A stretch of 64,000 nt of DNA. It comes from Blepharisma japonicum (taxonomy: Eukaryota; Ciliophora; Heterotrichea; Heterotrichida; Blepharismidae). The notes beneath the pieces were generated by a model. That model was not told where the DNA came from. It searched no databases and saw nothing but the letters and a program-made list of their open reading frames with translations. Position numbers and translations under genes: made by a program. The DNA lies in assembly GCA_949751835.1 (NCBI GenBank), contig CATKHK010000061.1, positions 240,017 to 304,016 on the forward strand, read 5' to 3'. How positions within the stretch are numbered: the first letter of the stretch is position 1; every line of letters starts with the position of its first letter. Positions 43,142 to 60,653 of the stretch are shown piece by piece.

Positions 43142-44890
43142 TTAGTGCATCATATAGCTTTTCCCATTACCCCCACACACAATGCATCTGCTTTCCAACC
43201 TACATCTTTCACATATTAAATGTCCACAAGGCACAAAAATAAACTTTTTTATTCCTCTGTTGCATTTGCATTTAGCTTTCAATTTCTGCTCATATTCTTC
43301 AAGCTCTTTTTCTCTCTGATCCAGCTTGTGGAAAACATCCCCACATGCAGCTTGGGGCTGCACTCTTGGCTGATATTGTGGAATAACAATTTCTGGCCTA
43401 TTTGGCCGCCTATGCGTAAAAAAGCATTGTTTACCCATGACGCATTCTTTTCCTTCCTTTTGGAATGGGCATTCCAGTGACATATAAGTTTGAGGGTGAT
43501 ATAAAGCTTCATATAAATTATGGGCTTTTGAGCACCGGTCCCCGCATGCACAATTTTCCGCATTTTTGCATAGGGTAGGAAAATATGTAGATTTTGGGTC
43601 ACGGCGTTTTTCTCCAATATAATGATAGTCCATGCATGGACCTTTGCATTCGCTTCCTTTACTGCAAGGTTTTGTTTTATAGGTTTTTAAGTCAAATTCT
43701 TGACTTGTTGAGGTTTCGTTAAAAAAAGGGGTGTAGCTTGATGAAGGAATTTCAATACGTTGAGATCGTGGAGAAGACTGGAGTCTTGTTTGAGGGATTT
43801 GTTTTTGAGATCTTGAATTTACTGCATTTAGAGTGGCGGTAGGCCAAGGCTTTGGGACGATTTTAACACTTTTAGATTCAGATTTTTCTGTTTGTGCTTC
43901 AGCTTCTTCGCTTGGTTTTGCTGTTTGGATAATAAACTCTTCTTCTTCCTCATCATTGGGCTTGGCTGTGGTGGTTTCAATTTCTTCTTTTGGTTTTGCT
44001 GTGATGTTTGAAATTTCTACTTTGGGCTTAGGAGTATTAGAAAATTTATCTTTAGTAGTAGTATCTGAATGCTCATCTGATCCAAAGCACATTCCTGAGC
44101 TCAATCCCCAGTTTTTAAGAGTTACTGGCTGAAAATTTTTTGGCTTTGTTGCTGTGGGCATGCCAGTATTTCCATAGCACATGTCTGGGGTTAATTTTTT
44201 AGCTGGCATAGGCTGAATATCTTCAGTTTTTTCTGATCCTGACGACTCAACATTTGACCAAGAATCTTCACTTGGCTGGCTTTTTTTCTCATTTTTCTCA
44301 AAACTGACTTTGCTTTCTTCCTTTTTTTCCTTCTGCCGTGGCTTTATATCTTCAAGATCTGGCCAGCCAATTCTCTCCTCTTTACTTTCTTCTTCAATTT
44401 CCTCTTTTTGGCTGCATTTAATTTCTTTATTATTTATTTGTATCTCATCATTTCCTTCTTTCTGTATTAAATTTTCTTTTTTCTTCCACTTTTTTGCAGG
44501 AAATCCATACCCACTGGATGCCCCAACCTTAAAATCGTCATCACTTTTGTACTCTTCATTTGTTTTGGCGATCCATTCATCATTTTTGAAGAATTTCTTT
44601 TCGGGAATAATAATTTTTTCTTTTTTTTTCTTATTTTCTTTGTTTTCTATAGTCTTGTTTGGCTCTGCCTTTTCTTCGTCAATTATAGCTTTGTCATTTA
44701 ATATAGAAACCTTGCTATTTTCAGGATTTTCTCTTTTTGTGCTTGATAGCGTGCCTTCATAAGCAGCAAACATGTCATCAAATCGTAGTGCATCTGCTGG
44801 TGCTGTAGGTGTAACAATTGAATCATATAAAAGTGGAATAAAAGGCTCTGCTTTAGTATTTAGAGTGTTCGCTTTTTCATTCTGCTCCAT
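43142..44890 (-). CDS. CCCH zinc-finger and RING-finger protein (Unkempt-like), 582 aa
   Basis: An uninterrupted 582-aa frame. The N-terminal 380 residues are disordered and acidic, with repeated short motifs: MCYGN/MCFGS after Gly-rich context, and TAKP-E-E repeats (about residues 295-335). From about 395 come Cys/His clusters of CCCH type (KPCSKGSECKGPCMDYH; LCKNAENCACGDRCSKAH; CPFQKEGKECVMGKQCFFTH), then a short helix and a C-terminal RING-like finger (CKCN ... VPCGHLICERC ... CIVCGG). CCCH fingers followed by a RING is the Unkempt plan, so RNA binding with possible ubiquitin-ligase activity is inferred. The stop lies close to the end of the RING, as in Unkempt. Confidence 0.85.
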   Translation of the reverse strand: MEQNEKANTLNTKAEPFIPLLYDSIVTPTAPADALRFDDMFAAYEGTLSSTKRENPENSKVSILNDKAIIDEEKAEPNKTIENKENKKKKEKIIIPEKKFFKNDEWIAKTNEEYKSDDDFKVGASSGYGFPAKKWKKKENLIQKEGNDEIQINNKEIKCSQKEEIEEESKEERIGWPDLEDIKPRQKEKKEESKVSFEKNEKKSQPSEDSWSNVESSGSEKTEDIQPMPAKKLTPDMCYGNTGMPTATKPKNFQPVTLKNWGLSSGMCFGSDEHSDTTTKDKFSNTPKPKVEISNITAKPKEEIETTTAKPNDEEEEEFIIQTAKPSEEAEAQTEKSESKSVKIVPKPWPTATLNAVNSRSQKQIPQTRLQSSPRSQRIEIPSSSYTPFFNETSTSQEFDLKTYKTKPCSKGSECKGPCMDYHYIGEKRRDPKSTYFPTLCKNAENCACGDRCSKAHNLYEALYHPQTYMSLECPFQKEGKECVMGKQCFFTHRRPNRPEIVIPQYQPRVQPQAACGDVFHKLDQREKELEEYEQKLKAKCKCNRGIKKFIFVPCGHLICERCRLESRCIVCGGNGKSYMMH

Positions 44891-44923
44891 TATTAGAATT
44901 TTTAAAGTTTAATCCAGAAATTA

Positions 44924-46624
44924 TTATTTTACTAAATTATTATTTTTGAGTGCTTCTGAAATAATCTCGAAGCTTTCTCTCCAGTCTCCAAACTCCTTAC
45001 ATAAGCTTTTAATATCACTTAATAAAAATCCAAAAACTTCTTCTTTAACCCTTTTGTCTTTCATGTTAGCAAGAATTATAGACTCAACGTCTTTTAAACA
45101 ATAAGCAAGAATATTTTTTGATAGCTCATGAGATGAGTGTTGTAAAAGCTGTTTAAGCATTTTATTTACTGGCTTGACTTTAAGTTGGCCGACTTCGAAT
45201 CAGGCTCTGTTCTTTGTGAACGTCACAATTTCTTCTTTGACTGTATACATGACTAGGCTGATGATTTTATCTAAAATTGCTTTTTTCAGTTTGTTGATCG
45301 TAAGATATTCATCTGAAAAATATTCATTTTTCAATTCAACGATAAAGAGCTGGAAATGAGAAAGTCCTTGATAAAATGCTGCTAATTTGCTGCATCATTC
45401 TGCTCATAACGTAGGGTTTGATTCGTAATGAATTATATTATGTTTAGTTTCATTGAAAGCATCTTCATATCTTAAAATTGTTTGTGGGACGATTCATTTT
45501 TGGACTCTATTAACTAGCTTTTCCCTAATCTCTTCATTGAAAACTCGTGAATATCTGACATAAAGAGAATCATACAAAACGATGATATTTCTTATATTGT
45601 TATATTCATTCTCCACTCTTTCTGACGGTTCCCAAGTTTTCTCATTAAATATCGCTAAAAATTGTGATTGCATAAAATGTATATCAATTTCAAGCCAGAT
45701 TTGGAATATCTGTGGCACAGTAAATAAGTCTAAAATGCTGCTAAGTCAATTAAACTCTTCATACATTTCTCAATCAAATTTTATCACTTCATCAATATAA
45801 TGCAACAAAATTGAATTTAGCGAACTTTGTGGTAGTTTTATTATAACTTCTAAATCATTTTCAACCCTTTCTTTAGTAATCAGCATAAGTTCATTAATAA
45901 ACACTTGTTTTAGCATCACTAATTCATTAGTGGAAACACCTATTAAGCAAGAATAACAAAACTCGAAGTGCCAAGAAAGGATTTTTAATATATAACTAAA
46001 AAGCCATTCTGGCTTGTCAAGCCTATTTGTGTCTTTTTCTGAGAAAAAATGGAATTTGACCTTTTGATTGAGGCCATGGACTAGAAATAAAGCAACTCCT
46101 TGGGTTGAATCGAGCTCAGAAAGCTTGGAAAAGAGTGATAAAAAGTTTTCTCGGTAATGCTTGTGAACTCCTATAGAGTTGCCTTGGCTTTGAAAAGGTC
46201 AGCCAATTTCATCTAATAAGGTTTCAAATTGTTTATAAAATTCTTCTTTTAGAATGTTGCCTGTATAAACCAGCCTTTCAAGCACTAATTCAGTCAAATA
46301 AGGGCTGGAATTTTGATACTGCTCAAGATTTTTATATAAATCATAAGCTTTTTCATTATCTGTCCTTATGAAGCTCTTTAATTGATTTGATATATTATCT
46401 ATTTGCTGTACCTTTTCTAAATAAATTAATCTCTTTTCCAAAGTTTCAATGACTTTTACATTTTCAACTATTTCCAAAAAATATTCATTTGCCTTGAGTT
46501 TTTCTAATATGCTGTTAAGCTCTTCCAGCTGTTTAATTTCACGTATAAGTTTATCACTGAACTCTTGAATATTTTCAATATCAGAAGCATGATTATCTAT
46601 TTTTTGAAAAATTTCTTGTAGCAT
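44924..46624 (-). CDS. RINT1/TIP20-like vesicle-tethering protein, 566 aa
   Basis: One continuous frame of 566 aa with several TGA Trp codons. The N-terminal 100 residues form a coiled coil, followed by a LDEIGWPF segment, PEWLFSYILKILSWHFEF, and helical bundle sequence with EPSERVENEYNNIRNIIVLYDSLY near the C-terminal third. This order and the WPF and W-LSYILK motifs resemble RINT1/Tip20, a subunit of the Dsl1/NRZ complex that tethers Golgi-derived vesicles at the ER. It is shorter than human RINT1 (792 aa). The match is by eye and moderate. It lies 33 bp upstream of the CCCH/RING gene's start codon on the same strand. Confidence 0.6.
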
Positions 46625-46754
46625 ATACGAATTTTTATTAATATGGAAAAGGGTATTAAATTGATAATAAGCCCTTATAAAGGGAGAGCCTATATTTATA
46701 ATGATTATTCTACTTTTAATAAATCACTAATGGATAACTTATGCTATCAAGTAG

Positions 46755-47513
46755 CTACTTATCCCCTAACCAATATGAAGAAGCTTCTTTAATTTCTCCA
46801 GCACGCAGGCGTTCCCAATGCTTATGCCCAGCCTCAATAACTTCCATTGCAAATTCTGGTGTCTCAATAAGCCCTTCAAAAAAATTTTCAGGTTTTCCAT
46901 CAAAAGTCTTAATTTTTTCAAACCAAACCCGAATTGCATCTAATTTCCCTGGAAAACTTCTATTAATATCCTCAAAAGAGTTTGTGTTCCAGCATATTTC
47001 GTCTTCCTTGCTTACACATATGATTTTCCAATCAGCTTCTCCTTGGTCTATAAGACACATTGCTCCTAATATTTTTACTTCGTGAACAGAGCCAGGTTCT
47101 ATTGCTTTTGAACTTATTTCTACCACGTCAATAGGATCTCCGTCCCCATGGTATTTGCTGTATTTCATATCGCCTTCAAATGAATTTTCCCAGGTTTGAG
47201 GAATGAATCCGTAATTAAATAGAGGAAATCGACCATAGTATCTGATCTCGGTTTCCCCAGTTTTTTTATTTTTGCGGGTATCTGGCTTAATGGGGTTTAG
47301 CTTTTCTGTAGTAGCCATTTCGAGTTTTTTAATGTTGTGCTTTGAAATTTCAAAGACAGCATTGGCAAATGAGCTGTATTTAGTAGGACGAATAGGAATA
47401 TCATGCCATGGAGAAATAGGTTTTCCAGAATCATCTTGGAAATGAATGCGCTCAGAAAGGCCAGAGCCGCTTCGAGTTGTGAGGTAGGTTCTAAAAATCA
47501 ACCGAGAAATCAT
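46755..47513 (-). CDS. soluble inorganic pyrophosphatase (family I)
   Basis: A 252-aa enzyme that hydrolyses pyrophosphate to phosphate. Visible: HDIPIRP, KLEMATTEKLNPIKPD, YYGRFPLFNYGFIPQTWE, the metal-binding core GDGDPIDVVEI and DQGEADWKIICVS, and VWFEKIKTFDGKPENFF. The first 20 residues (ISRLIFRTYLTTRSGS) are basic and lack acids, which fits a mitochondrial presequence, but cytosolic enzymes also carry short extensions. Yeast Ipp1 is 287 aa. No in-frame TGA or intron. Confidence 0.95.
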   Translation of the reverse strand: MISRLIFRTYLTTRSGSGLSERIHFQDDSGKPISPWHDIPIRPTKYSSFANAVFEISKHNIKKLEMATTEKLNPIKPDTRKNKKTGETEIRYYGRFPLFNYGFIPQTWENSFEGDMKYSKYHGDGDPIDVVEISSKAIEPGSVHEVKILGAMCLIDQGEADWKIICVSKEDEICWNTNSFEDINRSFPGKLDAIRVWFEKIKTFDGKPENFFEGLIETPEFAMEVIEAGHKHWERLRAGEIKEASSYWLGDK

Positions 47514-48314
47514 AATGGTTATAGATTATTTAAGATGGATTTTTTGGTGATCATTATTTTATTTTTTCAGCAACATTATTAAAAATTGTAATTTTGACAA
47601 AAATTAGTTAATAATTAAATTATTAGAGAAGATCTAAGGGTTATAAATGATATTCAGGAAAATTAAATTTGGATTTCTTAAAAGCTTAGATTATGCAGTA
47701 TAGCATTTAAATTTGATCAAAGTCTAAATTTTTATTAATTTCTTATAATTAAATATCTAGATTTCATATATTTTGATAGTGGCCATTTTAGAATTATAAT
47801 TGCTTTTAGCAATTTGCCATTTGATTTTGTATTTCGCCAATAAAACTTATAATTTTGTGCTTTATTTTTATATGGTTGAAATAAAGGTATATAATATTTG
47901 TTATTATTTATATTCAGGGCAAAGCAATGTTGCTTATACTCAAGTACCTACTGTAATTAAAATCAAAAATTATCATTAATAAATATGAAAGATCAGCTTC
48001 ATGCTAATTAATAATGCAAAGTGGTACTTTCATAAAGGTAGCGTAGAAACTCATTTATTCAATTAAATCTATTTGCTAATTGTCTAAGAAATTCAAAATT
48101 CTCAAGATTTAGCATATAATCATTTCAAATCCTAAAATGGAGCATAATTTACTGAATAATGAAGCATTTATCGCAAATAAAGACTCTTTTTTCTGTATAA
48201 ATCTAAACCAGTAAACCTAAATCTTCATTAATCCATGTGAATCAGCCACTACACGTCACAAGGTTACAATAATTAAAAATACTGACCTTCTTATTAAATT
48301 ATAATCCATTAATT
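47514..48314. other. intergenic, 801 bp, divergent promoters
   Basis: AT-rich spacer between divergent pyrophosphatase and carbonic anhydrase genes. No open frame or RNA gene recognised. Confidence 0.5.
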
Positions 48315-49199
48315 ATGCTGAGAAGATCTTGTTTTTTTCTAAGACGATTTGCTTCTGAACACTCTCAACATGCAAGTAGGCTCACAGGCTTACTTGCTCC
48401 TGAAAGATTTCGAAGAAAAGAAGACAAAGACCATGTAGAAAATCTGCTGAAAAACCTCAGCGACCTCGATGCTGAAAAAAAAGTAAAACCTGAAGAAAAT
48501 TGCTGGCATTATGGCAAAGCTGAACAAGACTGGGAAGATCTCTGCAACCCTGGCAATTATCAATCTCCAATCAATGTCGACCCCGGTCACACTTATAAAG
48601 GAAATGAAGTTCTAGAAGTTTCTTTCTACCCACTTCAAACCCGATATGTCCCTCAATCCAAAACTGGCAGATTTACTACAAAAACCTTTATTGTCCAAGG
48701 CAATTTTGGCACTTTGACTATAAATCCTTTACTAGACCCAGTCCCACGACAATTTGACAGTCTCCAATTCCATTTCCACGCCCCTGCTGAACATTTGATA
48801 AATGGAGATAGGCATGATCTAGAAATGCATATTGTACATTCAGAAAGAGGAAGACCTAATAATATGGCTGTTGTGGGATTTTTCTTTAAAAACGACGGAA
48901 TTGCGAACCCATTTATTGATCAAGTTATACATAGCTTGGATAAACCAACATTGATGGACCTTGATATGCTGATTCCTAAAGAAAAGATGGGAGTTTATCT
49001 ATATGAAGGCTCATTGACGACACCTCCACTTACACAAGGGATTTTGTGGTTCCTTGTGTCAAATCTGCATTCAATAAATAAAAAACAGTTGGAGTTTTTC
49101 AGGTCACAGTGGGAAAGGAACCCTGAATTTGCAGAGGGAAGGGGGAACAATCGAGAAGTCCAACCTTTAAATCGAAGAAAGATATTGTATTTCGATTAA
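48315..49199 (+). CDS. alpha-type carbonic anhydrase
   Basis: A 294-aa enzyme interconverting CO2 and bicarbonate. The zinc ligands are visible as FHFHAPAEH (two His) and EMHIVH (third His); the Thr that orients the zinc-bound water lies in GSLTTPPLTQG, and NYQSPINVD is the usual N-terminal motif. The first 45 residues are rich in Arg and Ser, with no acid in the first 14 (LRRSCFFLRRFASEHSQ), suggesting a mitochondrial presequence; a signal peptide is less likely because the hydrophobic run is short. No in-frame TGA or intron. Confidence 0.95.
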   Translation: MLRRSCFFLRRFASEHSQHASRLTGLLAPERFRRKEDKDHVENLLKNLSDLDAEKKVKPEENCWHYGKAEQDWEDLCNPGNYQSPINVDPGHTYKGNEVLEVSFYPLQTRYVPQSKTGRFTTKTFIVQGNFGTLTINPLLDPVPRQFDSLQFHFHAPAEHLINGDRHDLEMHIVHSERGRPNNMAVVGFFFKNDGIANPFIDQVIHSLDKPTLMDLDMLIPKEKMGVYLYEGSLTTPPLTQGILWFLVSNLHSINKKQLEFFRSQWERNPEFAEGRGNNREVQPLNRRKILYFD

Positions 49200-49404
49200 A
49201 GAATAAATAGCTATTTAATATATACAATTACAGAAATTTATATAAATTAAAGATTTTCTAATATTTGATATAGAAAAATAAAGATTATCTAAAGATGAGG
49301 AGTCATTTAGACCTATTAATAAAAAATTATAAATAATAAAGCAAAATAATACCTCAGCTAATTGATAATATCCTTATTAATTTCATATTTGAGAGCGGGA
49401 AATA

Positions 49405-50991
49405 ATGCTTTTAAAGATAGACCGAATTGAAGAGCGAAAACAGAAATACCATAACCCTCCACTAGTTGACGAATTAAAGCGGAAGCGAGAATTAACTATG
49501 ATAGAGCTTCGCAAAAAGAAGAGAATGGAGCACATTGCCAAAAAGCGGGCAAAAGATACAGCTGATGGGATTGTAGCTCAGAGTGCAAATGAAAACTATT
49601 CTGATGCAATAAAATTCCCAGAAAGCATTGTTCCTGAGGTATTAGCCGAAATTGACTATAGGCTTACCGATTCTTCACTCACTCCTTTACAAAGATTTTT
49701 TGTGCTAATTTCACTTATCCAAAATACTGATTCCAATCCTCTATTAGCGATTTCTGTTTCTACATTAAGAAAAGTATTATCAGAGGATTTTAATATTTCT
49801 CCAGGGCTTATTCTTAAAACAGACTTGCTCAAAAAATTAGTAAAATGCTTAGAAATAGACTATGAAGATTTAGAGTTTGATGCCTCATGATGCCTAACTA
49901 ATTTGACCTCCTATTCAACTGAAATAGTTGCCGACGGCGTTGCAAATGGAATAATTGAAGCTCTTATAAAAATCTTGTCATCAAGTAAGTCTGACTCTAA
50001 TTATTCTCAAGCTGCATGGTGTCTTGGCAACATTGCTGGAGACTCCTCTAAGCACCAAGATCTTGTCTATACTAGTGGTGCTGGAGAGCTAATAATCAGA
50101 AAAATTGCAAATTTGCGCATAACAAGAATAGGTGAAGTCTCAATACTTATATGGTCACTATCAAATTTGCTTAAAGGTACTTCAGTTTCTCGAATTTTTA
50201 TCAGTGAGTTTTTTGAAATTGTCCCCAAAATATTGAGCTCTGAATATGAAGAAGTTTTAAGAGAAACCATGCTTTGCTTATACTTAATATCTGAAGGTAA
50301 TCGAAAGTTAATTATAGATGCTGGCATAATTCCTAGAATAATAGAAATCCTGATTTATGAAGAGCCATCATTAAAAGCCTTAACACTTAGAACTTTAGGC
50401 ATAATAGCAGGAGGTGATAGCTATGACACAAATATTCTTTTAAATTACGGTATTATCGACAAAATATCTTTATCTGTCTGTTCTACTAAGCCAGAAATAA
50501 AAAAAGAAGCTTTATGGTGCTTAAGCAACTTATGTGCTTGTGAAAAGAAAAAAGCAGATGAAATCTTGTTTCACCCTATAATGAAATCAGTCCTTGATGC
50601 TCTATTCCACACACATTTTCAAATTCGCTTTGAAGCTTCATTTGTGATTACAAATTTAACAGCTTCTGCATCTTATGAAGCCTTAATGAAATTTATGGAA
50701 GGCAATATATTAGAAGTCCTATCAGAGCAGCTTGAAAATAAAGATTCTAGGATTTTACTGCTTATACTTAAAACAGTTTTTAATCTAATTAATGTGGGCA
50801 GTCAAATGGGGAAAAATGAAAATAAAATAGGCGTGAAGTTTGATGCTGCAGGAGGGATCACAAGACTAGAAGCACTGCAAGCTCACCCAAATAGACAAGT
50901 GTATAATAAAACAATTGAAATTTTGTCTAAGTTTTTTGATGCTGAAGAAGACTTAGAGATGGCTAAAAATTTAGATTTTAATTTTAGTTAA
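49405..50991 (+). CDS. importin subunit alpha (karyopherin alpha)
   Basis: A 528-aa armadillo-repeat adaptor that binds nuclear localisation signals and importin beta. The N-terminus has a basic importin-beta-binding stretch (ELRKKKRMEHIAKKRAKD, near residues 33-50). ARM repeats follow, with the cargo-groove Trp/Asn pairs visible in AAWCLGNIAGD, ILIWSLSNLL and ALWCLSNLC. Two adjacent-in-frame TGA/TGC codons near 49888 are read through (TGA = Trp). The C-terminus ends without an obvious CAS-binding acidic patch. Convergent with the TBC gene, 36 bp between stops. Confidence 0.93.
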
Positions 50992-51027
50992 ATTTTAGCA
51001 AAAATCCAAATTTTTACAAATAATACA

Positions 51028-52647
51028 TTAAATTGGCAGCCTGTTAATAAAGGTTATTTTCTTATCAATATCTGATCCTTTTCTTATAGGAACTCTTGGA
51101 CATTTAAGCTTAAAAAAATTGTCCCTGCTTTTTTCTTTCAGCAATTCATTAAGCACTGTTTTTACATCAATGGTTTCGCTTGCTTCATCTGATTCACTAT
51201 GTAAAGAATCATCAGCCCATCCTGTAAATGGTTCTCTAAAGCTATTTGTATATTTTCTAGTACTATGTATATCTGGAAGCGTTGGAACTTGTGTAAATTT
51301 ACGTGAAGATTGTTCATCATTACTACTAGACGTAAAAGAATTTGTTTTTGTTCTTCTCGGAGTGATGCCTCTTAAATCTTCTCTTATTTCTTCCATCACA
51401 AAAGACCGTGGCTGAGGTGAAAATGACTCTTTTTTGACTGGTGGAAGCTTTATTTTTTGTATTGTACGATTGCAAGCTTCTTCTGTTCTTGGTCTTTGGG
51501 GTGGGACTGATTTTACGCTCATTCTTCCTATTACTCTATGCTTATATACGGTTTCAATAGCAGTTATTTTTTCTTTGGAAATATTTATTTTCAGTGAGCT
51601 GGTGATCAATGATTCAGGGTCTATAAGATTTTTGACCTCTTTTAGAGCTTCACATATTTCTACAGTTTCTAGGGTTAAAAGAGTAGCTTCAATAGAGGAT
51701 AGAATTGATAAAGCAGCTCGATAAAGCATTTTTATACCATCTATTAAAAAGCAGTCCCAAATTCTTACAATTGTTTCGAAATTTAAATTCATGATATAAA
51801 CTGTCATAAACCACTTCAAAATTCATGCATCATCAGGGACGTTTTCGTCTTGGAAATGCTGCCACAGCTTGGGAAGCTTCATTCTGAAAATCCTGTTAAA
51901 AATCCATACACTCTTTTTTAGAAAAGGCATTCCTTCAATGAAAAATCCTTTTAAATCATATTTTTCACAGAGAATTTCAAGAGCAAAGAAAACTTCAATT
52001 TCGCTTCCTCCTGACACCATAAGTAAAAATCCAGCAATAAAATTCATTCCTTGGCAATATCCTATATCTTGATGCTGATAAGCAAATTTTCCTAATATTC
52101 GCTCAAGTGCGCCTTGGCCTGCATTATTAAATTGCTCTTTCTGAAAATAAAGCTGATTTGGAAAAGTTCTATCAAGATCTCTTTTTATTGTAGACATAAC
52201 ACTCTCATCTGCGATTGGGAGCTTTGTATACACTTCTTCATTGACCCTGGCACTTAATTTCATTAATGCAATTCAAGCTTGCCAACGATATTGCACAGGT
52301 GGCCCCTTTCTGATTCTTCTTAACAGTTTTTCTTTTCTTTCAGGATCTTTTAAATATACTTCAAAAGGATGAGCTGTAGATGCATACATACTCATCATTT
52401 TATTTCATTTCCCTAGATGTTCTAAAAGCTTCTCATTCATTGTTTGAGGTATCAAATATGGACCAATCCCAGCTTCTCGAAGATCAGGAGGAGGAAAGCC
52501 ATGAAGGAATTTAGGCCTTTGCATTGGAAGCACGACCTGTTTAATATCTTTGCCGTTTCTTCGTAATATACCACATGTAGTACCCATCTTAACAGTAAGA
52601 ATTAATTTACTTGTAGATTTAAATAAGGAGTTTTCGAAAAATAACAT
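51028..52647 (-). CDS. TBC-domain Rab GTPase-activating protein, 539 aa
   Basis: One frame of 539 aa with several TGA Trp codons. The TBC domain (residues about 105-345) has the catalytic arginine finger in IKRDLDRTFP and the glutamine finger in GYCQGMNFIAG, plus LPKLWQHFQDENVPDDAW and VRIWDCFLIDG. It should stimulate GTP hydrolysis by a Rab. The C-terminal 180 residues are Ser/Thr/Pro-rich. A second in-frame ATG at 52587 would give an N-terminus of MGTTCGIL with Gly2 and Cys5, a possible myristoylation/palmitoylation site; the first ATG is used here by default. Confidence 0.9.
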
Positions 52648-53091
52648 GATATAATATTTAAGTTCTTGTTTTGTGTAATTGATATAAATTAGAATGTATT
52701 AAATTAAATTTTAATAAAATTAAGTGTTTTTGAATAATGTTTTAAAATATTTTCTAATATTTATTTAATTTCTCCAAATGTTTTTATTAAAATTTATCAT
52801 AATATCCAAAATAGTAATATTAATACCTATAGGATATTAATTTCTTAATATTACCATATAGATCATCTTGATAAAGTTAATCTTTTTATGAAATTTTAAG
52901 CATGCTAATTTAGGTATTTTTACCATTTTAATATGCTAAATAATTAAGCCTTTATAATCTTTCATTAAAATTACTATACCTATCAAATATGTTGTTAAAC
53001 ATTAATTGACTAATCTCAAAATTAATTCTGTTTATGCCTGCTAAAGTCTTGAAATAACAATAATAAATTTAAAATTAGATTACGAGCACAA
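52648..53091. other. intergenic, 444 bp
   Basis: AT-rich spacer, no recognisable gene. Confidence 0.5.
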
Positions 53092-53319
53092 TTACTCAAA
53101 AGCCCGAAGATTTGAAAGAAGATTTTGCTTTCTGATATTATTTGATTCAGCGATTTCTCTTTCCACTCTTGGCAATATTTTACTTTCTGGCTTTCGGTCT
53201 CGGACGATGCGATTAATCACAACTCCTTGCTTTGCAAATATAGATTCTGGGTTTGATTTTACATTGGGAAATCTTTTTTCCTCCAGAGTTTTGAGGAATA
53301 ATTCCCTATTACTATTCAT
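53092..53319 (-). CDS. small basic hypothetical protein, 75 aa
   Basis: An ATG-to-TGA-free frame ending in TAA. The product is rich in Arg, Lys, Asn and Glu without hydrophobic segments, likely helical at the N-terminus (FLKTLEEKRFPNVKSNPES). Codon composition is balanced, unlike the AT-only chance frames nearby, so it is probably real. No family recognised. Confidence 0.55.
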   Translation of the reverse strand: MNSNRELFLKTLEEKRFPNVKSNPESIFAKQGVVINRIVRDRKPESKILPRVEREIAESNNIRKQNLLSNLRAFE

Positions 53320-53585
53320 TTTATAGCCATATATATGATAATTGTATTAAATCCTGGATACTAATTCACGATCTGAGTAGTCCCAGTTTCTTGCAATTAT
53401 AAATCTTATGAAAAGTTTGATATTTTAAAGTTTTATTTGAATTCAATTCTTCTCTTTTCTAGTTATGGATTTCTTGGAAAATTACAATTTCTTTAACTAT
53501 ATACTCAAAAAGTTTACAAAAATCTTATAAAATTAAGAAAAAACACCAATAAAATTTTTAAAATTTTTATTAAAGATAAGATTAT

Positions 53586-53864
53586 CTAAGTCTGAGGCTT
53601 GTTGTTGAATCCAACAGAGGATGCCATTCTTGCACGAATTCTCTGTCCTTTCACAATGTGTCCATTCAAAACTTGTATGGCATGTGCTGCTTCAAGCTGA
53701 GAATTGAATCGCAAAAAGCAAACATTATTATAAAAACTGATTCTCTGTGGTTTTGGTATATAAGGTACTAATTCGTGTATTGTATTTTCCTCAGTTAGAC
53801 CGCCAACAAATACCTCCCTTCCACAAAAGTTGCTTGAGAGTCTCTTTAATGTACTTCTAATCAT
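53586..53864 (-). CDS. single RRM RNA-binding protein, 92 aa
   Basis: A compact RNA recognition motif protein. RNP2 is visible as EVFVGGL and a shortened RNP1-like strand as NVCFLRF; the fold continues with AAHAIQVLNGHIVKGQRIRARMA, typical of the last helix and strand. The N-terminal IRSTLKRLSSNF is basic. RNP1 lacks the usual Gly-Phe/Tyr-Gly and aromatic pattern, so RNA binding may be unconventional. No partner identified. Confidence 0.8.
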   Translation of the reverse strand: MIRSTLKRLSSNFCGREVFVGGLTEENTIHELVPYIPKPQRISFYNNVCFLRFNSQLEAAHAIQVLNGHIVKGQRIRARMASSVGFNNKPQT

Positions 53865-54349
53865 GAGTTTATATGATATTAATTTTTATTATGCCATAAA
53901 ATATTAAATTAAGCTAATTTAGCATTAGAAAGCAATTACACGTAAAGAGAAATGCTTATAGGCAAGCTACTTAATCAACGCTCTAAATATGCATAATGAA
54001 CCAAAATCTTATCAGTCCCTACCGAAATTTAATTTCACAGGCTTGATTTACTATGTGTATCTTGAACGCAAAATAAAGCATGACTTACGAAGGCAGGGTA
54101 TTTGTGCAGTTCCTCTTAGACATATACAATAGTCTTTTTTGCAAAGAAAGAGGCATAATTATCATATTTTTAATCTACTATTGATTTCATGTCTACTTTT
54201 ATAGGTGTTTATAATAAAAAGACACTTTTTCTTGCAATTTTAATTTTTTTATGCCATTTAGATAAATACTGATTTATTTCCAATACTAATACCTTTCTCA
54301 CAAAGCCATGTTATTTTAGCTATAAATGAAATACAAAATATTTATTTTA
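53865..54349. other. intergenic, 485 bp
   Basis: Contains a less AT-rich stretch at about 54060-54170, without an open frame. I could not assign it to a tRNA or snRNA; a non-coding RNA or promoter is possible. Confidence 0.4.
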
Positions 54350-60592
<6,243 letters not shown>

Positions 60593-60653
60593 TTTATTAA
60601 AATAAAGATTGAAACAATTGAAACCACCAATCTTTCAAGCTTATGATAAAAAT

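Noticed and set aside
54090-54130. ACTTACGAAGGCAGGG stretch considered as an snRNA start
   Set aside because: Only a short match to the U1 5' consensus, no conserved secondary structure or Sm site could be found by eye.
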